A DNA stretch of 64,000 nt from Nocardioides sp. zg-1308 (GCF_013155375.1 NZ_JABJQY010000002.1:2356001-2420000); one strand, 5' to 3'. Shown: positions 32,196-40,923, counted from the first letter of the stretch. Translations and numbers: made by a program. The notes: a model not told the origin generated them from the sequence alone.

Positions 32196-35191
32196 GCAAT
32201 CCGTTCGACCGACCCAGCGGACCGAACGGTCCCGACGGCCCCCAGCGGCCCGGTGGACCGGGAGGACCGGGCGCCCAGCGCCCGGCGGCTACGTCGCGCC
32301 GTCCCGGTGCGCTCGTCATCACCGCGATCATCCTGGTCCTCGGGTTCATGCTCCTGAGCGGCTTCGCCTCGTTCTGGACCGAGCGGCTGTGGTTCGGCTC
32401 CGTCGGCTACAGCGGTGTCTTCACGACGCTGCTGCTCACCCGCATCGGGCTCTTCCTCGTCTTCGCGGGGCTGATGGCGGCGACCGTGGCGCTGTCCATG
32501 GCGATGGCCTACCGGTTCCGCCCGGTGCTGTGGCCCGGCATGCCCGGGATGCCAGACGACGGGATGGACCGCTACCGGCAGGTGCTGGCCCCCCGCATGG
32601 GCTGGGTGATCGCGGGCGCCTCGATGGTGATGGGCCTGTTCGCCGGCGCCTCGGCGACCGGGCAGTGGCGCAGCTACTCCCTGTGGCGCCACAGCGAGTC
32701 CTTCGGCACCACCGACCCCTACTTCGAGAAGGACGTGGGCTTCTACGTCTTCGAGCTGCCGTTCTGGCACTACCTCGTCGACTACGTCATGGCGCTGGCC
32801 GTCGTGGGCCTGCTCGCGTCGGTGGTGATGAACTACCTCTTCGGCGGCATCCGGCTCTCGGCGCGGCCCGGCGAGCGGCTCACGAGCGCGGCCCAGATCC
32901 AGGTGTCGGCGCTGCTGGCGCTGTTCGTGCTCGCCAAGGCCGTCGACTACTGGCTCGACCGCTACGACCTGGTCACCAACTCGGGGTCCATCTTCACCGG
33001 CATGGGCTACACCGACGACAAGGCGGTGCTCCCGGCGAAGGAGATCCTCGCCGGCATCGCGATCGTCTGCGCCCTGCTCTTCCTGGCCAACATCTGGCGC
33101 CGCACGTGGCTGCTCCCGTCCGTGGGCGTCGCGCTCTTCGCGCTCTCGGCGATCATCCTGGGCCTCATCGTCCCGACGCTCGTCCAGGCGATCCGGGTCA
33201 ACCCCAACGTGCCGGACCGTGAGGGCCCCTACATCGCGGCCAACATCGAGGCCACGCGCGCGGCCTACCAGCTCGACCAGATCGAGACCCGGCCCGTGGG
33301 CGGCGGCGCGCAGGTCGACGGCCGGCTCGAGGCCCTCGACGGCGTCACCGACGGCGTACCGCTGGTCGACCCCCAGATCGTCAGCGAGATCTTCGAGCAG
33401 CAGCAGCAGGTGCGGGCCTACTACTCCGTGCCCAACGTGCTCGACGTCGACCGCTACGAGATCGACGGCCAGGACCGCGCCGTCGTCCTCGGCGTGCGCG
33501 AGCTCGACCAGAGCGGACTGGCCGAGGGCGACCAGAACTGGTCGAACCTCCACACCGCCTACACGCACGGCAACGGCGTCATCGCGGCGTTCGCCAACCA
33601 GCGTCCCGAGGACGACTCGACCCAGCAGACCGGCATCCAGTGGGCCGAGGGCGCCGAGGCCGACGAGGACACGCTGACCCGGCTCGCCGGGCCCGACGGC
33701 TACGAGACGCGGGTCTACTTCGGTGAGCAGAGCCCGACCTACAGCATCGTGGGCCTCGACCCCAGCGGGAACCCGGTCGAGTTCGACCTGCCGCAGGGCG
33801 ACCGCAGCGAGGAGGACGTCGCGACGACGTACGACGGCAAGGCGGGCGTGCCGATCGGCAACCTCGTCAACCAGCTGCTCTACGCCGTGCGCTTCAGCGA
33901 GCCCAACCTGCTGCTGTCGAGCCGCGTCCACGACAACTCCAAGATCCTCTACGACCGCGAGCCGCGGCAGATGGTCGAGAAGGTGGCGCCGTGGCTCACC
34001 GTGGACTCCGACCCCTACCCCGCAGTGGTGGACGGCCGGATCCAGTGGATCCTCGACGGCTACACCGTCACCGACAAGTACCCCCTCTCGCAGCGCGAGT
34101 CGCTGGAGGAGATGACCGACGACTCCCTGCAGGAGAACACCGGCTTCCAGACGCTGCCGACCGACGAGATCAACTACCTGCGCAACTCGGTGAAGGCGAC
34201 CGTCGACGCCTACGACGGCACGGTGTCGCTCTACGCCTGGGACGAGGAGGACCCGATCCTCAAGGCGTGGCAGAAGGTGTTCCCCGACGTCGTCCAGCCC
34301 AAGGACGCCATCCCGGACGCGCTGACCGAGCACCTGCGCTACCCCGAGGACCTCTTCAAGGCGCAGCGCTACCAGTTCCAGCGCTACCACGAGACCTCCG
34401 CGTCCGCGTGGTTCGAGGGCTCGAGCCGCTGGGAGGTGCCCAGCGACCCGCAGCTCACCAGCCGCCTGCAGCCGCCGTACCGCCTCTTCACCGACACCGG
34501 CGAGGGCGAGACCTGGTCGCTGACGTCGGTCTACGTGCCGCGCGACAAGGAGAACAACCTCGCGGCCTACATGGCGGTCAACAGCGACGCGACGAGCGAG
34601 GACTACGGCAAGGTCTCGGTGCTCGAGCTGCCCAACGAGCCGACCGGCGGGCCGCTGCAGATCGCGAACACGTTCTCGACCAACGAGGACGTCAGCCAGG
34701 CGCTCCTGCCCTACACCACGGGTGATGCCGACCGGGTGCCCGGCAACCTGCTGACGCTGCCGGTCAACGACTCGTTCATCTACGTGCAGCCGGTCTACAC
34801 CCGTCGCGACGGTGAGTCGAACTTCCCGATCCTGCGGTTCGTGCTCGTCTCCTACGAGGGCCGGGTGGGCATCGGCACGACGCTCACCGGCGCCATCGAG
34901 GACGCCCTGCTGGCGGAGGCCACCTCCGGGGACGAGACCGAGGAGCCCACGGAGGAGCCGACCGGCGAGCCCACGGAGTCGCCGGGTGCGTCGCCGACCG
35001 AGGAGCCGTCCGAGGAGCCCACGACGCCGTCGGGCAGCACGCAGCAGCAGATCCGCGAGCTGCTGCGCCAGGCCGAGGCGAAGTTCTCCCAGGCCGACGC
35101 GGCCCAGCAGGCGGGCGACACCGTGCGGTGGGCGCGCCTGATGGAGGAGGGCCGCGAGCTGATCGAGGAGGCCGTCCGGCTGGCCGGCTGA
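32192..35191 (+). CDS. UPF0182 family multi-pass membrane protein
   Basis: 999 residues. A Pro/Gly-rich cytosolic start (about 38 residues) precedes seven or so transmembrane helices between residues ~40 and ~345. A large extracytoplasmic region then carries the family blocks VNPNVPDREGPYIAANIEATRAAYQLD, NVLDVDRYEIDG, RFSEPNLLLSSRVHDNSKILYDREPRQMVEKVAPWLTVDSDPYPAVVDGRIQWILDGYT, and FPDVVQPKDAIPDALTEHLRYPEDLFKAQ. Near the C-terminus is a Glu/Pro/Thr-rich linker of ~40 residues followed by a short coiled-coil-like helix. Rv3193c is the M. tuberculosis homologue. Function unknown. Confidence 0.92.
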   Translation: MSNPFDRPSGPNGPDGPQRPGGPGGPGAQRPAATSRRPGALVITAIILVLGFMLLSGFASFWTERLWFGSVGYSGVFTTLLLTRIGLFLVFAGLMAATVALSMAMAYRFRPVLWPGMPGMPDDGMDRYRQVLAPRMGWVIAGASMVMGLFAGASATGQWRSYSLWRHSESFGTTDPYFEKDVGFYVFELPFWHYLVDYVMALAVVGLLASVVMNYLFGGIRLSARPGERLTSAAQIQVSALLALFVLAKAVDYWLDRYDLVTNSGSIFTGMGYTDDKAVLPAKEILAGIAIVCALLFLANIWRRTWLLPSVGVALFALSAIILGLIVPTLVQAIRVNPNVPDREGPYIAANIEATRAAYQLDQIETRPVGGGAQVDGRLEALDGVTDGVPLVDPQIVSEIFEQQQQVRAYYSVPNVLDVDRYEIDGQDRAVVLGVRELDQSGLAEGDQNWSNLHTAYTHGNGVIAAFANQRPEDDSTQQTGIQWAEGAEADEDTLTRLAGPDGYETRVYFGEQSPTYSIVGLDPSGNPVEFDLPQGDRSEEDVATTYDGKAGVPIGNLVNQLLYAVRFSEPNLLLSSRVHDNSKILYDREPRQMVEKVAPWLTVDSDPYPAVVDGRIQWILDGYTVTDKYPLSQRESLEEMTDDSLQENTGFQTLPTDEINYLRNSVKATVDAYDGTVSLYAWDEEDPILKAWQKVFPDVVQPKDAIPDALTEHLRYPEDLFKAQRYQFQRYHETSASAWFEGSSRWEVPSDPQLTSRLQPPYRLFTDTGEGETWSLTSVYVPRDKENNLAAYMAVNSDATSEDYGKVSVLELPNEPTGGPLQIANTFSTNEDVSQALLPYTTGDADRVPGNLLTLPVNDSFIYVQPVYTRRDGESNFPILRFVLVSYEGRVGIGTTLTGAIEDALLAEATSGDETEEPTEEPTGEPTESPGASPTEEPSEEPTTPSGSTQQQIRELLRQAEAKFSQADAAQQAGDTVRWARLMEEGRELIEEAVRLAG

Positions 35192-35199
35192 CCCCCGAT

Positions 35200-35228
35200 T
35201 TGGGCTCCACCCCCCGCCCCTGTAATGT
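35200..35228 (+). promoter_or_regulatory. Promoter of the initiator tRNA gene
   Basis: TTGGGC (35200-35205), a 17-bp spacer and TAATGT (35223-35228), ending 12 nt before the mature tRNA 5' end. Confidence 0.65.
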
Positions 35229-35240
35229 TCTGTTCACCGA

Positions 35241-35314
35241 CGCGGGGTGGAGCAGCTCGGTAGCTCGCTGGGCTCATAACCCAGAGGTCGCAGGTTCAAA
35301 TCCTGCCCCCGCTA
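35241..35314 (+). tRNA. tRNA-fMet (initiator), anticodon CAU
   Basis: 74 nt without an encoded CCA. The 7-bp acceptor stem starts CGCGGGG and ends CCCCGCT, leaving a C1-U72 mismatch at the first pair. The anticodon stem CTGGG/CCCAG has the three consecutive G-C pairs typical of initiators around loop CTCATAA. The T arm is GCAGG-TTCAAAT-CCTGC. The 1-72 mismatch and GC-rich anticodon stem mark it as initiator, not elongator. Confidence 0.95.
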
Positions 35315-35319
35315 CAAAG

Positions 35320-35359
35320 AACAGGGCCCGACCTGCGGAGACGCAGGTCGGGCCCTGTT
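35320..35359 (+). terminator. Terminator of the tRNA gene
   Basis: Perfect 18-bp stem (35320-35337 with 35342-35359) closed by a GAGA tetraloop, beginning 5 nt after the tRNA. Among the strongest hairpins in the window. Confidence 0.85.
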
Positions 35360-35677
35360 GCTGTCCGCCCGTGGCCCTTGCATCGGTCGCCCGAAGGGGC
35401 TGTCCGCCGGGTGGCGCGCGTCACATGGGCGCCCGGAATGATGAAGCAGGTCGGGCCGTTGTGAAGGACAGCTGGTCCGAGATCTTGCCCCCGGGCCTCA
35501 CCCTTCGCCGCTACGAGCGGCCACCCGCCGAGAGGCGGCAGACGGACCAGCGAGCAGCACCGCGAGACCGCCCGCCGGGTAAGCCCCGGTCCGGGCGGTC
35601 ACGTGTTTCCGGGCCAGGGTGTCGTCAGCGTGGCGGCTCGCGAAGCGGCGTGGTTGTCGCGGGGACCACGCTGCCGC
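35360..35677. other. Gene-free stretch between the tRNA terminator and the LysR gene
   Basis: I see no convincing ORF here. It contains a second strong hairpin: GACCGCCCG at 35566-35574 pairs with 35592-35600, with CGGG/CCCG complementarity inside. It also has a 12-nt repeat of the terminator arm, GCAGGTCGGGCC, at 35344 and again near 35448. No duplicated tRNA 3' end was noticed, so there is no sign of an integrated element at the tRNA. Confidence 0.5.
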
Positions 35678-35689
35678 GATGCTGTGCGC

Positions 35690-36628
35690 ATGGATCCGCG
35701 CGGACTCGACGTGCGCCGGCTGCTGATCTTCCGGGAGGTGGCGGTCGCGGGGTCCCTGGGCGCGGCGGCCCGCTCCCTGGGGTGGACGCAGCCGGCGGTC
35801 AGCCAGCAGGTGCGCGCCCTCGAGAGGGAGCTCGGGTGCCCGCTGGTCCTCAGGACGTCGAAGGGCGTTGTCCCGACGGCTGCCGGGGAGCTGGTGCTCG
35901 CCCGGGCACAGCGGATCGCCGAGGAGGTCGACGCGCTGCGCGGCGAGCTCGCCGAGCGCGCCGCCGGCTCGAGGTCGGTGGTGCGCATCGCGGCCTACCC
36001 CTCGGCATCGGCCACGCTGATCCCGCGCGTGATGGCGGCGCTGCAGGACACGGACCCGGACATCACCACCGAGCTCGTCGAGGCCGAGCCCCCCGAGGCC
36101 GAGGTGGCGCTCCTGGCCGACGAGGTCGACCTCGCGCTCGTGTTCCGCTACCCGTCGGAGAGCGCGACCGCGGGGGGTCTGCACTGGCTCCCGCTCTTCG
36201 AGGAGCGGATGGACCTCGTCATCGGCGGCGACCACCCGCTGGCCGCGCGGGCTGCGGGCAGGGACGCGCCTCCTACGGTGGCCGACCTCGCCGAGCAGAC
36301 CTGGGTCGCCGGCTGCGAGCGCTGTCGGCGCCACGTGACGGAGATCTGTGCGGCCGCCGGCTACGCCCCGACGATCCGCCACGCCACCGATGACTACGTG
36401 CTGGTCCAGAACATGGTCGCGGCGGGACTCGGGGTCGCGGTGCTCCCGCAGTCGGCGCTGAGGGCGTTCCGGCACCCCGACGTGGTGGTCGTGGCCGGTC
36501 CCTCCTTCGGACGGCGCGTGTGCGGCCTGGTCGTCCGCGACGAGCCGGTCGGCGAGGCGACCGAGGCGCTCGTCAGGGCTTTCCGCCCCGTGCGGGACCG
36601 GTCGCTCGAGGAGCCCGCCGACGCCTGA
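35690..36628 (+). CDS. LysR-family transcriptional regulator
   Basis: 312 residues from ATG 35690, with GATGCT (35678-35683) 6 nt upstream. The winged HTH is RRLLIFREVAVAGSLGAAARSLGWTQPAVSQQVRALERELGCPLVLRTSKGVVPTAAG. The effector domain begins at about residue 95 (VRIAAYPSASATLIPRVMAALQ). The segment WVAGCERCRRHVTEICAAAGY contains a CxxC that could sense redox or metal, unusual for the family. The targets are probably the neighbouring racemase/hydrolase genes, because the racemase gene has the same GATGCT hexamer before its start (inference). Confidence 0.88.
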   Translation: MDPRGLDVRRLLIFREVAVAGSLGAAARSLGWTQPAVSQQVRALERELGCPLVLRTSKGVVPTAAGELVLARAQRIAEEVDALRGELAERAAGSRSVVRIAAYPSASATLIPRVMAALQDTDPDITTELVEAEPPEAEVALLADEVDLALVFRYPSESATAGGLHWLPLFEERMDLVIGGDHPLAARAAGRDAPPTVADLAEQTWVAGCERCRRHVTEICAAAGYAPTIRHATDDYVLVQNMVAAGLGVAVLPQSALRAFRHPDVVVVAGPSFGRRVCGLVVRDEPVGEATEALVRAFRPVRDRSLEEPADA

Positions 36629-36646
36629 GCACCGGGGGCTCAGGCG
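36622..36646. terminator. Shared hairpin of convergent lysR and hydrolase genes
   Basis: CGCCTGAGC (36622-36630) pairs perfectly with GCTCAGGCG (36638-36646) over a 7-nt loop. The stem contains the stop codons of both genes. Confidence 0.65.
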
Positions 36647-37605
36647 CGAGCGCCGAGCCAGCCGAGGAGCGCGTCGGCTGTCCAGGCGGCGTCCTCCATG
36701 TGGAGCAGGTGACCCACGCCCGCCCTGGTCCGGAAGTCCCACCGCTCCGGCACGCTCGCGTGTGCCCGCACCGACGTGGCGAGCCGGGTGGCGTCGTCCA
36801 GCGGGACCTTCAGGTCGTCGTGCCCCTGCAGCCACAGCGTCGGCACCGCGACCTCCGCGAGCCGGTCGCGCCACTCCAGCGGGCGGGCCAGCAGGTCGAT
36901 GGTGCCGAGGATCGCGTTCCACTGGGTGCGCCGGGCAGCGGCCGCGTCCGGGGCGGAGGCCCGGACCTCCTGCTCGGCGACCGAGGCAGCGAGCGCGGCG
37001 GCAGGGACGCGGTCGGTGTGGGGCGTCGCCTCCGCGACCTGGCGCACCACGAGGTCCGCCGGCGCCGTGCGTCGCAGCTGCCGGTCCACGAGCCCGCGGA
37101 CCAGCGACGTGCCGAGGACCGCCCGTTTGGCCGCCAGTCCACGGTCGCGCGCCGCGTCGGTGCGGTGGGGCACCGGCGGAGCCAGCAGCACCAGCCGGTC
37201 CACCGTCTCCGGGTACGCGAGCGTGTGCAGCACGGCGAGCACCCCGCCGAGCGAGTGGCCGACGAGGACGACCGGTTCGTCGACGCGGGTGGCCACGTAG
37301 GTGGCGACCAGGTCGAGCTGCTCCTCGACCGCGGCCGAGGCTGACAGCTCCGGCCGGCCCGAGCGCGTGCCGCCATGACCGAGGAGGTCCAGCGCGACGA
37401 CCCGGTGGCGCTCCGCGAGGAGCGGGGTGACCGGGCCGAAGTTGAGGGCCGACCCGCCGAGGCCGTGCAGGCAGAGCACAGTCGCGACCTCCTCGGTCCC
37501 GGCACCCGGGCCGGGCCGGACCCAGGCGTGCACGGGGCCGCCGATGTCGACGGTGGTCGAGGTGGCGCCGTACGGCGTCCGGATGTCGTGGCTGTCGTCG
37601 GGCAT
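36640..37605 (-). CDS. Alpha/beta hydrolase
   Basis: 321 residues from ATG 37605 (AAGGAG 5 nt upstream; GTG 37629 is an in-frame alternative). Oxyanion strand VLCLHGLGGSALNFGPVTPLL, DLLGHGGTRSG, the nucleophile elbow VLVGHSLGGVLAV (Ser), acid-region strand PTLWLQGHDDLKVP (Asp), and C-terminal AGVGHLLHMEDAAWTADALL (His). This is a typical cytosolic esterase/lyase-fold enzyme. It follows the racemase by 30 nt and is probably cotranscribed with it. Substrate unknown. Confidence 0.88.
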   Translation of the reverse strand: MPDDSHDIRTPYGATSTTVDIGGPVHAWVRPGPGAGTEEVATVLCLHGLGGSALNFGPVTPLLAERHRVVALDLLGHGGTRSGRPELSASAAVEEQLDLVATYVATRVDEPVVLVGHSLGGVLAVLHTLAYPETVDRLVLLAPPVPHRTDAARDRGLAAKRAVLGTSLVRGLVDRQLRRTAPADLVVRQVAEATPHTDRVPAAALAASVAEQEVRASAPDAAAARRTQWNAILGTIDLLARPLEWRDRLAEVAVPTLWLQGHDDLKVPLDDATRLATSVRAHASVPERWDFRTRAGVGHLLHMEDAAWTADALLGWLGARA

Positions 37606-37635
37606 GGTGCTCCTTCTCGGTGCGGTCACGGACGG

Positions 37636-38349
37636 TCAGGGGCCGGTGCTGGTGACGATGGCGGCGAGGGCCAGGTCGACGGCGGCCAGGGCGTGCAGGG
37701 CCATGGAGTCGATGAACGGCACGGGACAGTCCTCCTGGCGCAGCAGCAGCTCGATCTCGGTGCAGGCCAGCACGACCGCTTGGGCGCCGGCGTCGGCGAG
37801 GTCCGCCACGACCCGGGCGTACGCCCGTGCCGACTCCTCGCGGACCGTGCCCTGCGTCAGCTCCTCGAAGATCACGCGGTCGACCATCGCCCGGTCCTCC
37901 GCGCCCGGGGTGAGGCAGCGGACGCCGGCAGCGGCCAGCCGGTCGCGGTAGAAGGGCTCCTCCATCACCCAGCGCGTCGCCAGGAGGCCGACGGCGGTCA
38001 GCCCCCGCCCGAGCGCCTCCGCCGCGACGATGTCGGCGATGTGCAGCACGGGGACGGTCACTGCCGCCGCCACGTCGTCGGCCACCTTGTGCATGAGGTT
38101 CGAGCAGATCAGCAGCACGTCTGCGCCGGCGGCCTCGCAGTCCCTGCCTGCCGCGGCGAGCATCCTGCCGGCCGCGGGCCAGTCGTCGCGCAGCTGGTGC
38201 TCGCGCACCGCCGCGAAGTCGACCGAGCGCATCGCGATCTCGGCCGAGCCGTGCCCGCCGAGCCTCCGCTGCGTCTCCTCGTTGATCGTCCGGTAGTACT
38301 GGGCGGTGGAGTACCAGCTGAGCCCGCCGATGAGACCTGTCGTGTGCAT
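37636..38349 (-). CDS. Aspartate/glutamate racemase family protein
   Basis: 237 residues from ATG 38349; GATGCT on the minus strand (38356-38361) is 6 nt upstream. The fold begins TTGLIGGLSWYSTAQYYRTINEETQRRLGG. The two catalytic motifs are LLICSNLMHKVAD (Ser at the position that is usually Thr or Cys, followed by Asn and His) and VVLACTEIELLL (Cys). The YgeA/RacX subgroup has a Thr-Cys pair, so the Ser variant is notable. It likely racemises or isomerises an acidic amino acid or related acid and is in an operon with an alpha/beta hydrolase. Confidence 0.88.
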   Translation of the reverse strand: MHTTGLIGGLSWYSTAQYYRTINEETQRRLGGHGSAEIAMRSVDFAAVREHQLRDDWPAAGRMLAAAGRDCEAAGADVLLICSNLMHKVADDVAAAVTVPVLHIADIVAAEALGRGLTAVGLLATRWVMEEPFYRDRLAAAGVRCLTPGAEDRAMVDRVIFEELTQGTVREESARAYARVVADLADAGAQAVVLACTEIELLLRQEDCPVPFIDSMALHALAAVDLALAAIVTSTGP

Positions 38350-38404
38350 GCCCCAAGCATCTGCCCGCCGGAGCCGGTCCGGTAGCCCTCGCCTCGTTGG
38401 CAGC

Positions 38405-38425
38405 GTCCCAAGCCGTGCTTGGGAC
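38405..38425. promoter_or_regulatory. Palindrome in the racemase/GNAT divergent region
   Basis: GTCCCAAGC (38405-38413), CGT, GCTTGGGAC (38417-38425): a perfect 9-bp inverted repeat. It is 56 nt upstream of the racemase start and upstream of the GNAT promoter element TAGGTT (38453-38458). The position and symmetry suggest an operator; CCAAGC also recurs at 38353-38358 next to the racemase start. Confidence 0.45.
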
Positions 38426-38520
38426 CATCGCCCGGCGCCACCTTGCCGCTGCTAGGTTCGACGCCGAGCGGCGGGTGCCGCGACGCCCGTCGAGGGCGGC
38501 GATCCCCAGGAGGGCCAGCA

Positions 38521-38826
38521 GTGAGCGTTGAGGTGGTCGACGTCCCCGAGCGTCAGCGGTTCGAGGCCCTCGTGGACGGCACCCTGGTCGGGTTCGCGGC
38601 CTACCAGACGACGTCCGAGATGGTCGTGTTCACCCACACCGAGGTCGACTCGTCGGTCGAGGGCCAGGGAGTGGGTGGCGCACTGGTGCGTGGAGCCCTC
38701 GACCAGGTGCGCGGGGCGGGGCTGCGGGTGTTGCCCATCTGTCCCTTCGTGCAGGCCTGGATCGCGCGTCACCCCGACTACGCCGACCTCGACTACCGCC
38801 GCCCGCCGAGCAAGGTGACCGACTGA
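38521..38826 (+). CDS. YjdJ-type GNAT N-acetyltransferase
   Basis: 101 residues from GTG 38521 with AGGAGG 7 nt upstream. The short GNAT fold is seen as QRFEALVDGTLVGFAAYQTTSEMVVFTHTEVDSSVEGQGVGGALVRGALDQVRGAGLRVLPICPFVQAWIARHPDYADLDY, with the acetyl-CoA loop EGQGVGGALV and the conserved CPFVQAWIARHP tail of the small YjdJ/NAT group (PF14542 type). A housekeeping acetyltransferase of unknown substrate. It is convergent with the response regulator; the two stops are joined by a CTGAC/GTCAG palindrome (38823-38843). Confidence 0.87.
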   Translation: MSVEVVDVPERQRFEALVDGTLVGFAAYQTTSEMVVFTHTEVDSSVEGQGVGGALVRGALDQVRGAGLRVLPICPFVQAWIARHPDYADLDYRRPPSKVTD

Positions 38827-38839
38827 CCCGACGGTCGCG

Positions 38840-39487
38840 TCAGCGCGACCCCTGGTCGAGGTAGTGCAGCACGGCCGTGACGCGACGGTCGGCGTCGTCG
38901 GAGGGCGGCAGGTCGAGCTTGGCGAAGATCGAGCGGATGTGCTTGTGCACCGCGCCCTCGGTCACGACCAGGGCCTGCGCGATCGAGGTGTTGCCGCGCC
39001 CCTCGGCCATCAGCGCCAGCACCTCCCGCTCGCGAGCGGTGAGCCGTGACAGGCGCGCGTCCGGGCGCGCCACCAGCTGGCCCACCACCTCGGGGTCGAT
39101 CGCCGTCCCGCCGCGGGCGACGTGCTCGAGGGCCTGGACGAACATCTCCACCCGCCCGACGCGCTCCTTGAGCAGGTAACCGAGACCGGCGCTGCCGTGG
39201 GCGAGGAGCTCGGTGGCGAACGCCTGCTCGACGTAGGCCGACAGGACGAGCACGGGCAGCCCGGGCCGTCGCCGGCGCGCCTCGACGGCGGCCCGGACGC
39301 CCTCGTCGGTGTGCGTCGGGGGCATGCGGACGTCGACGACCGCGACGTCGGGCTCGTGCTGCTCCACGGCGGCCAGCAGCAGCTCGCCGTCGCCCACCGC
39401 GGCGACGACGTCGTGGCCCTCGGCGAGCAGCACGGCGCTGATCCCCTCACGCAGCAGCGGGTCGTCCTCGGCGATCACGATCCGCAC
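38840..39487 (-). CDS. NarL/LuxR-family response regulator
   Basis: 215 residues from GTG 39487. The receiver domain has the acidic pair Glu7/Asp8-Asp9, phosphorylatable Asp52 in VVDVRMPP, and Lys in YLLKERVG. The C-terminal LuxR HTH is SRLTAREREVLALMAEGRGNTSIAQALVVTEGAVHKHIRSIFAKLDL. It overlaps the 3' end of the histidine-kinase gene by 13 bp, so the kinase-regulator pair is translationally coupled. The targets may include the divergent beta-lactamase-like gene upstream of the kinase (inference). Confidence 0.93.
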   Translation of the reverse strand: MRIVIAEDDPLLREGISAVLLAEGHDVVAAVGDGELLLAAVEQHEPDVAVVDVRMPPTHTDEGVRAAVEARRRRPGLPVLVLSAYVEQAFATELLAHGSAGLGYLLKERVGRVEMFVQALEHVARGGTAIDPEVVGQLVARPDARLSRLTAREREVLALMAEGRGNTSIAQALVVTEGAVHKHIRSIFAKLDLPPSDDADRRVTAVLHYLDQGSR

Positions 39488-40701
39488 GGGACCACCACCC
39501 GCAGCTCGGTCGGGCCGCCCGGCGGGCTGGTCAGCGACCAGCGGCCGTCCATCGCTTCGACCCGGTGCCGGATCCCGGACAGCCCGGTGCCGACGCCCTC
39601 CCTCGCACCGCCGGCGCCGTCGTCGCGGACGACCGCCTCGACGACCTCGGAGCCGTCGTCGGCCGCCCGCAGGCGTACGTCGACGTGGGCCCGCTCGGCA
39701 CCGCTGTGCCGGGCGACGTTGGTGAGGGCTTCGGCGACCACGAAGTAGATGGTGGCCTCCACGGACGCCGCGCTGCGCACCGGGACGTCCACGGTCGTGG
39801 TGCACGGCACCGGGCTCGCGGCGGCGAGCCCCTGCAGCGCGCCCGCCAGGCCGCGGTCGGCGAGCACCGGCGGGAGGATCGTGCGCACCACGGCGCGCAG
39901 CTCGGCGAGGGCGAGCTCCGCCGCGTCCTGCGCCTGGCCGAGCAGCTGGTCGGTCGCGGCCGGACCCGTGGTCGCCAGGCTGCGGCGGGCCGCGCCGATG
40001 AGCACCGTCGTGGCCACGATGCGGTTCTGCGCACCGTCGTGGAGCGAGCGCTCGATGCGCCGCAGCTCGGCCGCGTGGGCGTCGAGCGCGGCGGCGCGGG
40101 TGCGGGTCAGCTCCGCCACCCGCATCGTCAGGTCGCCGGGGTCCTGCCCGAGCAGCCGCCGCGCGACCCGCAGCTGCCGGCGCGCCGCGACCGGGGCCAG
40201 CAGGACGGTGGCGGACGCCCAGCAGGCACCGAGGAGGACGACGCCCGGCACGCCCGACCACTCGCGGACGACCCAGAACCCCAGCGAGGGGCTCGCCCAG
40301 CCGTCCGGCAGGGTCCACCACCACAGCGGGAACGTCAGGTCGCGTGCGGCGGAGAACGGGGCGAGCACCGCCAGGAAGCCGACCACGTTGCCGGCGACGG
40401 CGTGCCGCGCCAGCCACGCCAGCTCCGACCTGGTGGCGGGGTCCCGGAGCGCCTCGCCGAGGCGTACGGGCCGGACCGCCGGCGCCGCCACCTCGACGCC
40501 CCAGCGCCCGAGCCGGGCCCGCTCGCGGTCGGCCAGGCCGTGCACCAGACCGAGGGTGGTCGCGGCGGTGAACCAGCCCAGGGTCACGGCCCACACCAGC
40601 AGTCCGAGCGCCAGCAGCGCGGTGCCGAAGCCGCCCAGCAGCTGCTCCAGGGACAGGAGGGTGCGCCGCAGGGCGGGTCGGACGCGCGCTGTCGTCGCCA
40701 C
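39475..40701 (-). CDS. HisKA_3 sensor histidine kinase
   Basis: 408 residues from GTG 40701, with AGGAGG about 8 nt upstream. N-terminal membrane sensor with about four hydrophobic segments (ALLALGLLVWAVTLGW, VVGFLAVLAPF, VPGVVLLGACWASATVLLAPVAA and a helix near residue 40). The dimerisation/phosphoacceptor segment ELRRIERSLHDGAQNRIVA has His221. The HATPase domain has VEATIYFVVAEALTNVARHSGAERAHVDV, DDGAGG and GTGLSGIRHRVEAMDGRWSLTSPPGGPTELRVVVP. This is a DesK/LiaS-like actinobacterial kinase. It is divergent from a beta-lactamase-fold gene, which suggests cell-wall stress sensing (inference). Confidence 0.92.
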   Translation of the reverse strand: MATTARVRPALRRTLLSLEQLLGGFGTALLALGLLVWAVTLGWFTAATTLGLVHGLADRERARLGRWGVEVAAPAVRPVRLGEALRDPATRSELAWLARHAVAGNVVGFLAVLAPFSAARDLTFPLWWWTLPDGWASPSLGFWVVREWSGVPGVVLLGACWASATVLLAPVAARRQLRVARRLLGQDPGDLTMRVAELTRTRAAALDAHAAELRRIERSLHDGAQNRIVATTVLIGAARRSLATTGPAATDQLLGQAQDAAELALAELRAVVRTILPPVLADRGLAGALQGLAAASPVPCTTTVDVPVRSAASVEATIYFVVAEALTNVARHSGAERAHVDVRLRAADDGSEVVEAVVRDDGAGGAREGVGTGLSGIRHRVEAMDGRWSLTSPPGGPTELRVVVPCGS

Positions 40702-40923
40702 GGTGCTGCTCCCTCCTGCCGACCGGCCCGGCGACCGGTCGTGCGTGCTCGTGCGGATGTGCCGGCCACCGCACCGTAGGGGGAGCGACGTGCTCGGCCC
40801 AACACCTGCGGGCCAGGAGTAGTGCCTGCTGTACCAACCGCTCGGCAGCCAGCGGGATCGATCGCCGGCGCGGGAACGACGACGGTTGAGGGACACATCG
40901 ACACCCCATCCGAGGAGATCACC

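Noticed and set aside
35241..35689. Integration site of a mobile element at tRNA-fMet
   Set aside because: No integrase is next to the tRNA and no repeated tRNA 3' end is seen downstream. The 12-nt GCAGGTCGGGCC repeat lies in the terminator arm, not in the tRNA.
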